Notes: a model not told the origin generated them from the letters alone. A DNA stretch of 64,000 nucleotides from Niastella yeongjuensis (GCF_900110245.1 NZ_FOCZ01000011.1:124001-188000), one strand, 5' to 3'; counted from the stretch's first letter, positions 1-9,037 are shown. Translations and numbers: made by a program.

Positions 1-209
1 ATAAATAATACCCTCATTCGCAGTAGGTTAAATTGGTCTTTTTTGCTCAAGTTAACCAGTGCGGAAATGTTAACGAGTCCATAGCTATAAAGCTATTGGC
101 CAATAGCGTAAAATTCAGTAAATTATAGTAGACAATTTTTCCATTATCCTGCGCACAAACATCGGTTGCCTTCCGCTACAAGCCCAACTATAAAAAAAAC
201 TTACATAAT
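1..209. other. Non-coding left edge
   Basis: AT-rich stretch ahead of the first gene. I see no open frame with protein-like composition on either strand and no clear hairpin. It probably carries the promoter and leader of the VOC gene, but no TAnnTTTG element stands out. Confidence 0.5.
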
Positions 210-566
210 ATGACAGCTCTAACTAGCAATCCGGTTGTCTTTTTTGAGATCGGTTGTAAAGACCTATCCAAAACGGCTACATTTTACTCGGATCTTTTTG
301 GCTGGACGCCCACCGGCATTCCCATGGCCTCTCTCATCAATACCAATACGGAAGAAGGCATTCAGGGACAGATCACTTCACTGGGTCACAATCCCCACAA
401 TTATGTGCTGTTTTATATCCAGGTCGACGACATCCACGATGCACTGTCTAAGATCATAGAAGCCGGTGGCAGAAAACAGGTTGGCCCGGTGATACTGCCT
501 AACAATAAACAGTTTGCGTGGTTTACCGATCCCGAGGGGAACCTGGTTGGACTGGTGACCCGGTAG
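210..566 (+). CDS. VOC family protein (glyoxalase/bleomycin-resistance fold)
   Basis: A 118-residue single-module vicinal-oxygen-chelate protein. The N-terminus starts the first beta-alpha-beta unit (FFEIGCKDLSKTATFYSDLF, about residues 11-30), and the C-terminus has the typical FAWFTDPEGNLVGL strand with the family glutamate replaced by less conserved residues. Such proteins bind a metal or small ligand and act in the cytoplasm as lyases, dioxygenases or binding proteins. The substrate cannot be told from sequence. The AraC gene follows 66 bp downstream on the same strand, so co-transcription is possible. The start is supported by an ATG just before the conserved first strand. Family call is firm, function open. 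Confidence 0.85.
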   Translation: MTALTSNPVVFFEIGCKDLSKTATFYSDLFGWTPTGIPMASLINTNTEEGIQGQITSLGHNPHNYVLFYIQVDDIHDALSKIIEAGGRKQVGPVILPNNKQFAWFTDPEGNLVGLVTR

Positions 567-632
567 TTCCGATTTTTACAATTTCACCCAGGAGGCAGTT
601 GGTATTTTCGTGTATCTTTAGAACGCATTACC

Positions 633-1475
633 ATGACCTATTTTGAAATAAAGCCCGGCCAACTGTTACAACAGTATGTAAAATGTTACTATGTGTACGA
701 ATCATCGAGCTCAGTAACATTTGAGGACACGGTATTTCCCAGTGGTTGTATGGAGATCATCTTCAACCTGGGCACCGGTAACTGGCAAACCCAACCCGGA
801 GAACAATTTGTAACCCACTCCCCTATCGAATTATGGGGACAACTCAACCGCCCCCTGCCCGTACGGTCTATAGGCCGTAATACCATGCTGGGCGTTCGTT
901 TTTACCCGCATGCAGCGGCAAGCATGCTACCCGATAAAGCCAGCCTGTTTAACAACCAGGTTATGGATTATACCGACATCGCCGATAAATCAATACATAC
1001 GCTACAGGCTCAATTACTGGAAACCAGAACCTGGAACAAGCGGGTCGCTTTACTGGAAACCTGGTTAATACAACAATTAGAACAAGCCGGTAAAAGATTA
1101 GGTAAGTTAGCTATGGTGAAAGATCTGATGTATGAATTGCGCCACCAGGATGTGTACGAGACCATGGAAACCATTGCGGCGCGCTATGGCATTTCAGCCC
1201 GGTATATGCAACAGTTGTTTTTACAATACACCGGCCTTACGCCCAAATTATACAGCCAGATCAACCGGTTTCAACACAGTCTGCGCCTGGTTACTACCCG
1301 GAACACCTCCTTAACAGATATTGCCTATGAATGCGGTTATGCCGACCAGTCACATTTTATAAAAGAATTCAAAGCATTTACCGGCACTACCCCTTCGGGT
1401 TACTCCATCAATAATTCACCGGTTACACTGGTTACTGCACAACCACAAACCGACGTTTCACCCGCCCTGGTTTAA
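633..1475 (+). CDS. AraC family transcriptional regulator with DUF6597-like N-terminus
   Basis: A 280-residue cytoplasmic regulator. The N-terminal ~150 residues look like the DUF6597 sensory module common in Bacteroidota (a PSGCMEIIFNLG segment near residue 36 and GVRFYPHAA near residue 86). The C-terminal ~100 residues hold the two AraC helix-turn-helix motifs: one around ISARYMQQLF and the second around SLTDIAYECGYADQSHFIKEFKAFTGTTPSGY. No effector can be read. It sits between a VOC gene and a PEP-mutase-like gene, both on the same strand, which are plausible targets. The last ~20 residues form a low-complexity tail. Confidence 0.88.
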   Translation: MTYFEIKPGQLLQQYVKCYYVYESSSSVTFEDTVFPSGCMEIIFNLGTGNWQTQPGEQFVTHSPIELWGQLNRPLPVRSIGRNTMLGVRFYPHAAASMLPDKASLFNNQVMDYTDIADKSIHTLQAQLLETRTWNKRVALLETWLIQQLEQAGKRLGKLAMVKDLMYELRHQDVYETMETIAARYGISARYMQQLFLQYTGLTPKLYSQINRFQHSLRLVTTRNTSLTDIAYECGYADQSHFIKEFKAFTGTTPSGYSINNSPVTLVTAQPQTDVSPALV

Positions 1476-1520
1476 TTTAGTTTCTTCCGTTTTATACAAT
1501 TTCTTCTTTTCAACAGCTGA

Positions 1521-1528
1521 TAACTTTG
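1521..1528 (+). promoter_or_regulatory. Candidate Bacteroidota -7 element TAACTTTG
   Basis: Exact match to TAnnTTTG lying 38 bp before the ATG of the PEP-mutase-like gene. No TTG is seen at the expected -33 spacing, so support is partial. Confidence 0.4.
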
Positions 1529-1566
1529 TTCTGTAAACGAAATTAAAAACAGAAAAAAGATCAGCT

Positions 1567-2313
1567 ATGATAGCCCGCTTTAAACAATTACATCAATCCC
1601 TGTTTATTTTACCCAATGCCTGGAACCCCAAAAGCGCCCTGCAATTTCAGCAGGCAAACTTTCCGGCAGTAGCCACGTCCAGTGCGGCGGTGGCTAACAG
1701 TTTAGGGTATGAAGATGGCGAAGCCATGCCTTTTGAAGAGTACCTGTTGATCGTTCGCAGAATAATGGCCACGGTACAAATTCCCGTTACAGTAGATATA
1801 GAAATGGGATATGGCAAAACGAATGAAGCCATTTACGCCAACGTTCAACAACTTGCCACCCTGGGTGTTGCCGGCATCAACATCGAGGATTCAACCCTGC
1901 AATCAGGCAATAGAAAGTTGAAGGACGCCAACACATTCGCCGAAACAATTGCCTATGTAAAAAATAAAGTGGATCTGTTTATCAACGTTCGCTGTGATAC
2001 CTACCTGTTGAATGTAGCCAACAAACAAACCGAAACCATTGCGCGCATTCAATTGTATGAAGCAGCCGGCGCCGATGGTGTCTTTTTACCATGCATCAGT
2101 GCCGAAGCAGACATTGGCGAGGCAGTCAGCCACACTACCCTGCCCATCAATGTGATGTGTATACCCGGCTTGCCGGATTTCGAGACCTTACAAACGCTGG
2201 GTGTAAAGCGGGTAAGTATGGGGCCGTTTTTATTTAACAAGTTATATGACAGCTTAACGCCCCTCACGCAGGCCATTACTGCTATCAATAATTTTTCCCC
2301 CTTGTTTGCATAA
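1567..2313 (+). CDS. Isocitrate lyase/phosphoenolpyruvate mutase family protein
   Basis: A 248-residue TIM-barrel protein of the ICL/PEP mutase superfamily. Visible family features are the N-terminal LPNAWNPKSAL segment (about residue 16), the metal-site strand VDIEMGYG (near residue 78) and GINIEDS (near residue 102). The longer KxxCG-type catalytic loop of isocitrate lyase is absent, so C-C lyase activity on isocitrate is unlikely. A PEP mutase/oxaloacetate decarboxylase-like or 2-methylisocitrate lyase-like activity is possible, but the substrate is unknown. The NTF2-like gene starts 26 bp downstream, so the two are probably one transcript. Confidence 0.85.
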   Translation: MIARFKQLHQSLFILPNAWNPKSALQFQQANFPAVATSSAAVANSLGYEDGEAMPFEEYLLIVRRIMATVQIPVTVDIEMGYGKTNEAIYANVQQLATLGVAGINIEDSTLQSGNRKLKDANTFAETIAYVKNKVDLFINVRCDTYLLNVANKQTETIARIQLYEAAGADGVFLPCISAEADIGEAVSHTTLPINVMCIPGLPDFETLQTLGVKRVSMGPFLFNKLYDSLTPLTQAITAINNFSPLFA

Positions 2314-2339
2314 TCATTTATCATAAAAAAACCAACAAC

Positions 2340-2714
2340 ATGAATTTACCAACCAGGGCACAGGATGCCCATGCCACCTTAGCCGCCGCCTTCAACACCG
2401 GCGATGTAGCCACCGTTTTAAGTATGTATGATTATAACGGCATCATTGTGCCGGAACCCGGCAAACCGGTTTCAGGTAAAGCAAAATTTGAAGAAGCCAT
2501 AAAAGCCATCTTATCGATCAAAGGAAAGATGGAGATCAAAACAGTGTATTGTTTGCAAACCGGTAACCTGGCGGTTGGCAGATCGGAATGGAGCATTACC
2601 GATGGTGATGAAGTAAAGATCCAATCGAAAGGTATCGAAGTTATGCAGCAACAAGCAGATGGCACCTGGAAAATTGTTATTGACCATGCTTTTGGTGCGC
2701 TGGAAAACGTATAG
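2340..2714 (+). CDS. NTF2-like / DUF4440-type (SgcJ-like) protein
   Basis: A 124-residue protein with the cone-shaped NTF2/SnoaL-like pattern: an N-terminal helix (ATLAAAFNTGDVATVLSMY), a strand pair with PGKPVSGKAKFEEAIKAIL, and a C-terminal sheet ending in GTWKIVIDHAF. These small proteins bind hydrophobic ligands or act as isomerases. The specific role cannot be assigned. No signal peptide is present, so it is cytoplasmic. It follows the PEP-mutase-like gene closely and is followed by a hairpin with a T run, which ends the transcript. Confidence 0.8.
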   Translation: MNLPTRAQDAHATLAAAFNTGDVATVLSMYDYNGIIVPEPGKPVSGKAKFEEAIKAILSIKGKMEIKTVYCLQTGNLAVGRSEWSITDGDEVKIQSKGIEVMQQQADGTWKIVIDHAFGALENV

Positions 2715-2740
2715 TAAAGAAATAGCCATGAAATACAAGG

Positions 2741-2780
2741 AGGCTTTCCCGTTTTACCGGGAGGCCTTTTTGTTTTTTTG
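2741..2780 (+). terminator. Rho-independent terminator
   Basis: AGGC..CCCG / CGGG.GCCT hairpin followed by a long T run (TTTTTGTTTTTTT), 26 bp after the NTF2-like gene. Confidence 0.75.
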
Positions 2781-2867
2781 ACAAACGGATAACCCGCTCG
2801 TATTTGCGGAATGAACTAACTTCGGGCGCAGATTGTTTCAACTTCTTCAATTATAAATACACAACGC

Positions 2868-3578
2868 ATGATCAAACGGCCGCATGTTATCTGTTTAATG
2901 ATGACTTCTGTTGATGGTAAAATACTGAGTGAGAAATGGGGTAATAACAAACAGGTGAAAACCCTCGCAGAAAGTTTTGAGAAAGTACATGAAATCATTG
3001 GCAACAAGAACTGGATCGTAGGAAGGACTACCATGGAAAAAGACTTTACCCATTACGCAAAACCGGTATACAAAGAGGTAGACCATACCATTAGCCGCGA
3101 AGATTTTGTAGCGAACCGGAACGCAGACTCTTTTGCCGTAGTTATAGACGGACAGGCTAAACTGGGTTGGAACAGCAGCGATATGCTGGGCCAGCATGTG
3201 ATCGCTGTATTAACAGAATCGGTAAAAGACAGCTACCTGGCACACCTGCAGGAGATTGGCTTATCGTATATTTTTGCCGGTAAAAACTCCGTTGATTTGA
3301 AGGTGATATTAGAAAAATTAACCGCCTTATTCGGTATTGAAACGCTGATGATAGAAGGTGGCGGTCACCTGAACGGCAGTTTCCTGAACGAAGGATTGAT
3401 AGATGAATATAACCAATTGATATTACCCCTTGCCGATGGCCGCCTTGAAACCACTTCCGTTTTTGAGATTGAAGAGAAAGACAGAAAATTTGATGCCACC
3501 CTGCTGCAATTGCTGGAAGTAAAGCAGATAGAGCACGAGGTTGTGTGGTTACGGTACAAAGTGCTGGACCACGTGTAA
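2868..3578 (+). CDS. Dihydrofolate reductase family protein (RibD C-terminal domain)
   Basis: A 236-residue single-domain protein of the DHFR/RibD-C fold that uses NAD(P)H. The start HVICLMMTSVDGKI matches the first strand of RibD-C proteins, GRTTMEKDF (near residue 51) is the following cofactor region, and LMIEGGGHLNGSFL (near residue 163) is the conserved GG nucleotide-binding turn. Such proteins resemble the reductase half of RibD but usually lie outside riboflavin operons, as here. It is likely a pyrimidine or small-molecule reductase of unknown substrate. It is monocistronic: a terminator precedes it and a short gap follows. Confidence 0.85.
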   Translation: MIKRPHVICLMMTSVDGKILSEKWGNNKQVKTLAESFEKVHEIIGNKNWIVGRTTMEKDFTHYAKPVYKEVDHTISREDFVANRNADSFAVVIDGQAKLGWNSSDMLGQHVIAVLTESVKDSYLAHLQEIGLSYIFAGKNSVDLKVILEKLTALFGIETLMIEGGGHLNGSFLNEGLIDEYNQLILPLADGRLETTSVFEIEEKDRKFDATLLQLLEVKQIEHEVVWLRYKVLDHV

Positions 3579-3647
3579 GAAAGATCCGGCCCATCGCAAC
3601 TTTTCAATGTAAATTAGCGTCTCACTTACAATTAAAATAGTACAATT

Positions 3648-5036
3648 CTGAAATACTTATTTTTCTGTCTGTCATGCCTGGTGGCATTGAACGCAGCTGC
3701 CAAACCCGAGTTACCCCTGGTCTTTGGCGATCATATGGTGCTGCAACGCGATAAACCGGTACCTGTTTATGGTAAAGCAACCGCAAGCGCTCCGGTGAAA
3801 GTGATCTTTGGTAAACAAGTGAAAGAAGGCGTTGCCGGCGCAGATGGTACCTTCCAGTTCTGGCTCGATGCCATGCCCGCGAACAGCAATGGGCAATCAC
3901 TCTACGTGATCAGTGGCGATACGGTTGAATTCAAAGATGTGTTGGTTGGCGAGGTATGGCTTTGTTCCGGCCAAAGCAATATGGAATACACCATGAACAG
4001 AAGCGCGCACTGGTATAAAGCCAAACGCTCTCAGGGACTGGATTCGGTACAGGTGAGCCAGGAAAACAATCCGGCCATCCGGCTCTTTTTGGTGCATCGC
4101 GATCTGAACAAACCATCCGACCGGAATAAAGGCTGGCAAAAAGCGGAGTATCCCTGGATAGGCCAGTTTTCTGCAGCCGGTTATTATTATGCCCGGGAAT
4201 TACAAGCGCGGTTGAAGGTACCTGTAGGCATGATAGCGTCGTCTGTTCCGGGATCGGCCATTGAGCCCTGGCTGCCGGCCCGCAAGGTTACAGACACCTT
4301 AGAACCTGCCGGTAAATTTTTCAGCGGACTTATTCAGCCGCTGGCGCCTTATACAATAAAAGGTTTTCTCTGGTACCAGGGTGAAACCAATTGCATGCTT
4401 GACCAGCGCGAAGAGTATACAAAGAATATGAAATTGCTCATTTCGAGCTGGCGCGGTCTTTGGAATAATGACAGTCTTCCGTTTTATTATGTACAGATTG
4501 CGCCCTTCAAATACAGTGGATCCAAAACCAAGGTACAACTGAACGACCGCAGCCTGGCCTTCTTCCACGAGGCCCAGGATAAAGTGTTGGGTATTACCCG
4601 GAATACCGCCCGCATTATTACCACCGATCTGGCAGACAATCTGGAAGATATCCATCCCACCTATAAATGGGAAATTGGAAAGCGACTGGCGTGGCTGGCA
4701 CTTGACCACACTTACCAGGTAAAGCAGGTTTCTGAAGGACCACGCGTTGCTGCAGTAAACTTTAACAACCATCAGGCTCGGGTAAATTTCGTGAATCCCA
4801 AGTCTGGATTGGTAGCGCATGACAGCGCTCAAATTGCCGGTTTTGAACTGGCCGGGGCTGATGGAAAATTTTATCCAGCTACAGGAATCGTAAAGAAGAA
4901 GAAATATGTGGTAGTTAGCTCACCAGCCGTTGCAGACCCGGTGACGCTGCGTTTTGCCTGGAAAGAAGATTCTCAACCGAATTTGTTCAATAAAGCCGGA
5001 TTGCCTGGAGAGCCCTATAGGACAGGAACCGAGTAA
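3648..5036 (+). CDS. Secreted sialate O-acetylesterase (SGNH/GDSL), non-ATG start
   Basis: A carbohydrate esterase removing O-acetyl groups from sialic acids or related glycans. The catalytic serine lies in LCSGQSNMEY, and the Asp-x-His of the SGNH triad lies in LEDIHPTYKWEIGKRL. The first ATG-type start available is a GTG at 3681, giving MALNAAAKPELPL with no usable leader. Reading 11 codons further up, in frame and before the stop at 3633, gives LKYLFFCLSCLVALNAAA, a clean signal peptide with lysine, hydrophobic core and Ala-x-Ala. That peptide would begin at a CTG (3648) or ATT (3645). I place the start at the CTG. The alternatives are a mutated ATG or a non-secreted form. A strong hairpin follows the gene. 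Confidence 0.8.
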   Translation: MKYLFFCLSCLVALNAAAKPELPLVFGDHMVLQRDKPVPVYGKATASAPVKVIFGKQVKEGVAGADGTFQFWLDAMPANSNGQSLYVISGDTVEFKDVLVGEVWLCSGQSNMEYTMNRSAHWYKAKRSQGLDSVQVSQENNPAIRLFLVHRDLNKPSDRNKGWQKAEYPWIGQFSAAGYYYARELQARLKVPVGMIASSVPGSAIEPWLPARKVTDTLEPAGKFFSGLIQPLAPYTIKGFLWYQGETNCMLDQREEYTKNMKLLISSWRGLWNNDSLPFYYVQIAPFKYSGSKTKVQLNDRSLAFFHEAQDKVLGITRNTARIITTDLADNLEDIHPTYKWEIGKRLAWLALDHTYQVKQVSEGPRVAAVNFNNHQARVNFVNPKSGLVAHDSAQIAGFELAGADGKFYPATGIVKKKKYVVVSSPAVADPVTLRFAWKEDSQPNLFNKAGLPGEPYRTGTE

Positions 5037-5043
5037 TCACTGA

Positions 5044-5100
5044 CTTCCATAAATAAAAAAGGTCCATCCATTTACGGTGGGCCTTTTTAATTTATGGAAG
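5044..5100. terminator. Bidirectional terminator between converging genes
   Basis: Nested hairpin: outer arms CTTCCATAAA and TTTATGGAAG, inner arms AAAAAGG.CC and GG.CCTTTTT. It gives T runs on both strands, serving the esterase (plus) and the hypothetical secreted protein (minus). Confidence 0.75.
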
Positions 5101-5108
5101 CCTGCCCC

Positions 5109-5813
5109 TTACATTTGGGGTGCAGCTTTTTTATAACCCGAATTTTCTATATCGATCTTCACCTTTTTAGCATCCGCCTGAAGCGTTGTCATTTCTGCGT
5201 ACTGCGTTTTATCGGGCAGGGTATTGTATTTTATGTTGAATATTACCTTATCCTCAGGATCATCTATATAGGTGTTGACATCTATTGCAAGTATTATTTG
5301 CCGCACTTTATCAACTGTTACACTGAGCGCATCACCTGCCTGATTATAATCCATAAAATCGATCTTGATCTTTTTGTTTGGCTCAAGAATATGAAGGGTT
5401 GTTTTACCGGCAGCATATATCTTTTGTACTTTTTCTGCATCCGGGGGAAGATAGGTTTGAACTTTTTCAATTGATTTCTTTATATAGTCTGCCATATCTT
5501 CCTTTTTGTTTGCGCCTATTTTTCCCCTAAGCCCGCCTTTGGATTTGTCCTTTGTTGATCCCCCTGTTTCCACCTTAGTCAGTTTCCCATCAACACTATA
5601 ATAGCAGTGATTCTGTTTTTTGGACTTCTGATCTCCCTTAACATAAGTGGTGGTAGTTTCCAACCATTCGTATTTCTTTAATTTCTCTTTGCTTTCAACC
5701 AGTTTGTTTTTTATGATGGCAACAGTTTCTTTTACTTCTGCCTGTCCCTGGGCAAATGTCTCTCCTGCTATGGAGAACATAGCTGCCAGTAGCATTAAAG
5801 ATTTATTTTTCAT
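5109..5813 (-). CDS. Hypothetical secreted protein
   Basis: A 234-residue protein with a signal peptide (KNKSLMLLAAMFSIAGETFAQ). The mature part is strongly charged and begins with a coiled-coil-prone helix (VKETVAIIKNKLVESKEKLKK), followed by KYEWLETTTTYVKGD and an alternating beta-like C-terminal half. I do not recognise a named domain. It looks like a periplasmic or outer-membrane-associated Bacteroidota protein. Its start overlaps the stop of the small gene upstream (ATGA), indicating translational coupling within a three-gene unit. Confidence 0.75.
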   Translation of the reverse strand: MKNKSLMLLAAMFSIAGETFAQGQAEVKETVAIIKNKLVESKEKLKKYEWLETTTTYVKGDQKSKKQNHCYYSVDGKLTKVETGGSTKDKSKGGLRGKIGANKKEDMADYIKKSIEKVQTYLPPDAEKVQKIYAAGKTTLHILEPNKKIKIDFMDYNQAGDALSVTVDKVRQIILAIDVNTYIDDPEDKVIFNIKYNTLPDKTQYAEMTTLQADAKKVKIDIENSGYKKAAPQM

Positions 5814-6061
5814 GATTGATACTCCTTTACATGAAGTTTTACCTTTTTCCTTCCATAGCCAAATAAATGGCCTGCAGGATGGCCATGATTTATAAATCCT
5901 GACAACTCAAACACCTGTTTTTGGGCGGGCGTAAAGCAAAAATGATGCTGGTCATCTGCCAGAATAGAAACGCAGATAAGCAAGAGAAAGAGGAGGTAAA
6001 AATTAAACCGGGAATTATTTATAGAAGCATTAGTCCAGATTATTTTTTTCGCAAAACTCAT
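5810..6061 (-). CDS. Small hypothetical membrane protein
   Basis: An 83-residue protein with one hydrophobic segment (FYLLFLLLICVSILA, about residues 22-36) and a His/Gly-rich tail (HGHPAGHLFGYG). No family is recognised. Its stop overlaps the next gene's start by 4 bp, and its own start overlaps the preceding 75-codon frame by 32 bp. The packed overlaps favour a real operon, but the protein has no independent evidence and could start further in. Confidence 0.5.
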   Translation of the reverse strand: MSFAKKIIWTNASINNSRFNFYLLFLLLICVSILADDQHHFCFTPAQKQVFELSGFINHGHPAGHLFGYGRKKVKLHVKEYQS

Positions 6062-6257
6062 CCAGCCCTATGGTATGGTTCAGTTTACGAACATGCGGAG
6101 TTGATCTTGTTCGATTAGCCTGGGCTATTTGAGCTATTGCGAGTAGAATGTCTGCAGGAGGATTGGGGCCATATGTACTTTGTACCTGGTTGAGTAAGAT
6201 ACGCATCTCTAATAAGGCCCAGCGTTGTTCTTCAATACTGTTATGAATAGTGCTCAT
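6030..6257 (-). CDS. Small hypothetical protein
   Basis: A 75-residue soluble protein with no recognised domain. Residues 8-55 look helical (EEQRWALLEMRILLNQVQ; ILLAIAQIAQANR). It is the first gene of the short three-gene unit that ends with the secreted 234-residue protein. The 32-bp overlap with the next gene is rather long, so one of the two starts may be wrong. Confidence 0.5.
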   Translation of the reverse strand: MSTIHNSIEEQRWALLEMRILLNQVQSTYGPNPPADILLAIAQIAQANRTRSTPHVRKLNHTIGLDEFCEKNNLD

Positions 6258-6414
6258 AGGTCAAATTTCTACGTCTCAATTTAACTCCTTTGTAATAGAG
6301 CCGGGCCAATAATATTACGGTTTTTAGGACCGTATTTTTACGGGTATTACGGAAAATAACATCATAAAGATTAAGTTTTATATTAAACCTGCTGGTAATA
6401 AAAGTCCATTATAA

Positions 6415-6447
6415 AAAATGCCAGACTGTTTCAGTCCGGCATTTTTA
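6415..6447 (-). terminator. Terminator of the susCD-phosphoesterase operon
   Basis: AAATGCC.GACTG, TTT loop, CAGTC.GGCATTT, with T runs on either strand, 25 bp after the stop of the minus-strand phosphoesterase gene. Confidence 0.75.
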
Positions 6448-6471
6448 TTTATACGCTACACTTTTATCATA

Positions 6472-9027
6472 TTAATCATCGTCGTCTTCGAACGCAGCAT
6501 CTATTTTCAACCCTAATGCTTTCAAACCTTTGCCATGCGCGCCAAAGTATTCTTTTGGAAAGGGCAGGTCGCCATGAATGGTAGACCAGACATACTTACT
6601 GAACAATAAAGCGTCTTTATCAATAAGGTCGGGCAATGAAAAATCCATCTTCTGGGTTAAAGGCGCCAGCTTTGCAGTAGTTTTACTGGACATCTTTTCC
6701 TTCGGCGGGTTCATCTCATTGATGGGTATTGATGGGGTAAGACAATTGTAAGCCGTATAATCAGTCGTTTCATGGAAACAGGCTGTCATCAGTGGCGCCA
6801 TGGCTACCAGCTGGTTCATTGGCTGTACACCAAAGATCTGGCAAATGGTATGCAGTACCGATGACTGGTTATAAAAATTACTGATCAACGTATCGCGTTT
6901 TACATAAGGCCCAGCCACCAAACATAAAGACCGATGTCCGTCAACATGGTCCGTGCCACTTTGCGGATCATCTTCATTAATAAACACAGCCATATCTTTC
7001 CAGAACGAACTTTTTGACAACGCTTCCACTACCCTGCCGGTTGCCCAGTCATTATCCGTTACATAAGCGCGGGGCGTGGGAACGGTTTCACTGTAACCAC
7101 TTGTATGGTCATTAGGCAGGTATATAACAATGAACTCTGGTAAACTGCCTGCAGCTTCATACTCCTGCAAAGCTTTGATAAATACATCGGCCCTGATCTG
7201 GTCGGGAATATTCAGGTTCCAACCGGGAAAACGCAGGTCACTGTATTTTTCCAAAGTGCCCATTTGATAAGAACATTTATATTGGGCAGAATCATTTTTA
7301 TTTTTCCAGGAACTATACACGTCGGTCCAGGTTTTTCCTTTTGTTATTTCGGCCAGATCTGTTTCCCCATAATTCCTAAAGGAAATTCCCTTACGCAATA
7401 AGTGGTCCCAAATAAAACCACAGCCTGCATAAGACAAGGGGTCGGTGCCAAAATCATACGCGCAGCGGCCGGCAGAGAAATCTTTTTCATGATACGGTGA
7501 CGTGATCCCCTGTATGGCCCATTGATGACCATCGCTTGAGTTTACGCCGTTACAATAGTAATTATCCAACAACACAAATTGTTTGGCAAGCTGGTGCGTG
7601 TTAGGCGTTACCTCATTAGAGAATTCAACCAGTTTGGGATCACAGTTGCCCTTCCCGATATCACCCAGTTCCTGATCGAACTTTTTATTTTCCCGGATGA
7701 TGTACACCACATGTTTTATAGAAGATGGTTCGCCGGGATTATCAGGTATGGGTTTAGGAGCAGCTTTCGCATTGGCCGCCGCCTGTGCCCGCAGCATTTC
7801 AATAAAATGAAACCCCTTCTTTGCAGTGGCGGTATATTCATTCAACTCAGTTTTATTATGAGGCAGGGACACTTTTTGAATAGCACCTTTTAACGGTGTC
7901 ACATTCCCGATAAATAAATTATTCCCGCTAACAGCCACCGTTCCGGGAAAACCACCTGCGGCAATAAAACCATACGGCCCATGCTGTGGTTGTTTTGGGT
8001 CAATGAGGGCAATGGAATTATTGCCGGCATTGGCTGCAAACAATATTTTTCCATCGGCACTGCATGTCAGTGCAGTAGTAAGACTTCCATAAGGCAGCGA
8101 AGGATCAGGTTTGGTATTGATCGTTTGTACAACCTTGAAAGTATGAACATCAACCACACTGATACCATCACCGCTGTCATCGCTTATATACAGCAACTTG
8201 CCATCAGGCGACAAAACCATCGATTCCGGGTGGATGCGGGTTTTAATTTCAGCAACTGGCTTTTTTGTATTGATATCAATTACTGAAACGGAGCCGCGCA
8301 GGGCTACCGAACGGTCATCCACCGCTACTTCAGTTCCCGCTGACTTTTCCGTTCTGTCTCCTTTTTGCGCATGCGGTCCACCGAAGTTGCTTACAAAAGC
8401 CAGTTTTTTGTCTTTGCTGATAACTACCGCATACGGACAAACACCTACCGGAATCCTGCTTACCAATTTGCCATTGGCAATATCAACAACACCTAGTTCA
8501 TTTGTTACGGCAAGGGCCACAAACGCCGTGTTATTGTATAATCCTATTCCAAGTGGCGTTGTATTTTTAGCCCCAACTGATAAGTCGATCTTTTTTGTGA
8601 GCGTAAACTGGCCCGACTTACTAACATTCCCTACGTATAGGTTTTTCTGTGCCCCTGTAAAATATATGGTGGAATCATTGGCATCTACAGCAAGGCCATT
8701 CATTGAACCCGCTTCTTTTTTTTCGTATTCGAAACGACTGATCACTTTAAAGCCATTGGCATCGATGATGGAAAGGTCTTTATTGTTTTTTGCAATAAGG
8801 AAATTCCGCTGCTGCGCCAGGTCCAGGTTCATTACCCTGGTTCCTTTGGTTAAATTAAGGCTTTGTCCTGCGGGGTTGAACAACTGACTATTTACAAGCA
8901 GTTTGTCTCCAGCCAACAGTTTGTTCCAGGAAACAGTATCCACGCTTGGGGATACTTCCTGGGCTTGAAGGTTTTGTACGGCCGATGCAAGTAAAAGGCA
9001 AACAAAAAGAAATGGAATGTTCTTCAT
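6472..9027 (-). CDS. Bifunctional YncE-type beta-propeller / alkaline phosphatase family phosphoesterase
   Basis: An 851-residue secreted protein (signal peptide FLFVCLLLASAVQNLQAQ). Residues ~60-400 form a YVTN/YncE propeller, with repeated blades such as SVIDINTKKPVAEI and SVVDVHTFKVVQTI. Residues ~435-760 are a PF04185-type phosphoesterase: IIRENKKFDQ (near 443) is the ENxxFD metal/nucleophile region, and NEDDPQSGTDHVDGHR carries further Asp/His metal ligands. The family includes phospholipase C and acid phosphatase AcpA. The protein ends in an acidic FEDDDD tail. It starts 10 bp after susD, so it is the third gene of the SusCD operon and presumably processes a phosphoester ligand captured by that pair. 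The exact substrate is not readable. Confidence 0.88.
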   Translation of the reverse strand: MKNIPFLFVCLLLASAVQNLQAQEVSPSVDTVSWNKLLAGDKLLVNSQLFNPAGQSLNLTKGTRVMNLDLAQQRNFLIAKNNKDLSIIDANGFKVISRFEYEKKEAGSMNGLAVDANDSTIYFTGAQKNLYVGNVSKSGQFTLTKKIDLSVGAKNTTPLGIGLYNNTAFVALAVTNELGVVDIANGKLVSRIPVGVCPYAVVISKDKKLAFVSNFGGPHAQKGDRTEKSAGTEVAVDDRSVALRGSVSVIDINTKKPVAEIKTRIHPESMVLSPDGKLLYISDDSGDGISVVDVHTFKVVQTINTKPDPSLPYGSLTTALTCSADGKILFAANAGNNSIALIDPKQPQHGPYGFIAAGGFPGTVAVSGNNLFIGNVTPLKGAIQKVSLPHNKTELNEYTATAKKGFHFIEMLRAQAAANAKAAPKPIPDNPGEPSSIKHVVYIIRENKKFDQELGDIGKGNCDPKLVEFSNEVTPNTHQLAKQFVLLDNYYCNGVNSSDGHQWAIQGITSPYHEKDFSAGRCAYDFGTDPLSYAGCGFIWDHLLRKGISFRNYGETDLAEITKGKTWTDVYSSWKNKNDSAQYKCSYQMGTLEKYSDLRFPGWNLNIPDQIRADVFIKALQEYEAAGSLPEFIVIYLPNDHTSGYSETVPTPRAYVTDNDWATGRVVEALSKSSFWKDMAVFINEDDPQSGTDHVDGHRSLCLVAGPYVKRDTLISNFYNQSSVLHTICQIFGVQPMNQLVAMAPLMTACFHETTDYTAYNCLTPSIPINEMNPPKEKMSSKTTAKLAPLTQKMDFSLPDLIDKDALLFSKYVWSTIHGDLPFPKEYFGAHGKGLKALGLKIDAAFEDDDD

Positions 9028-9037
9028 ATTCGTGCGA

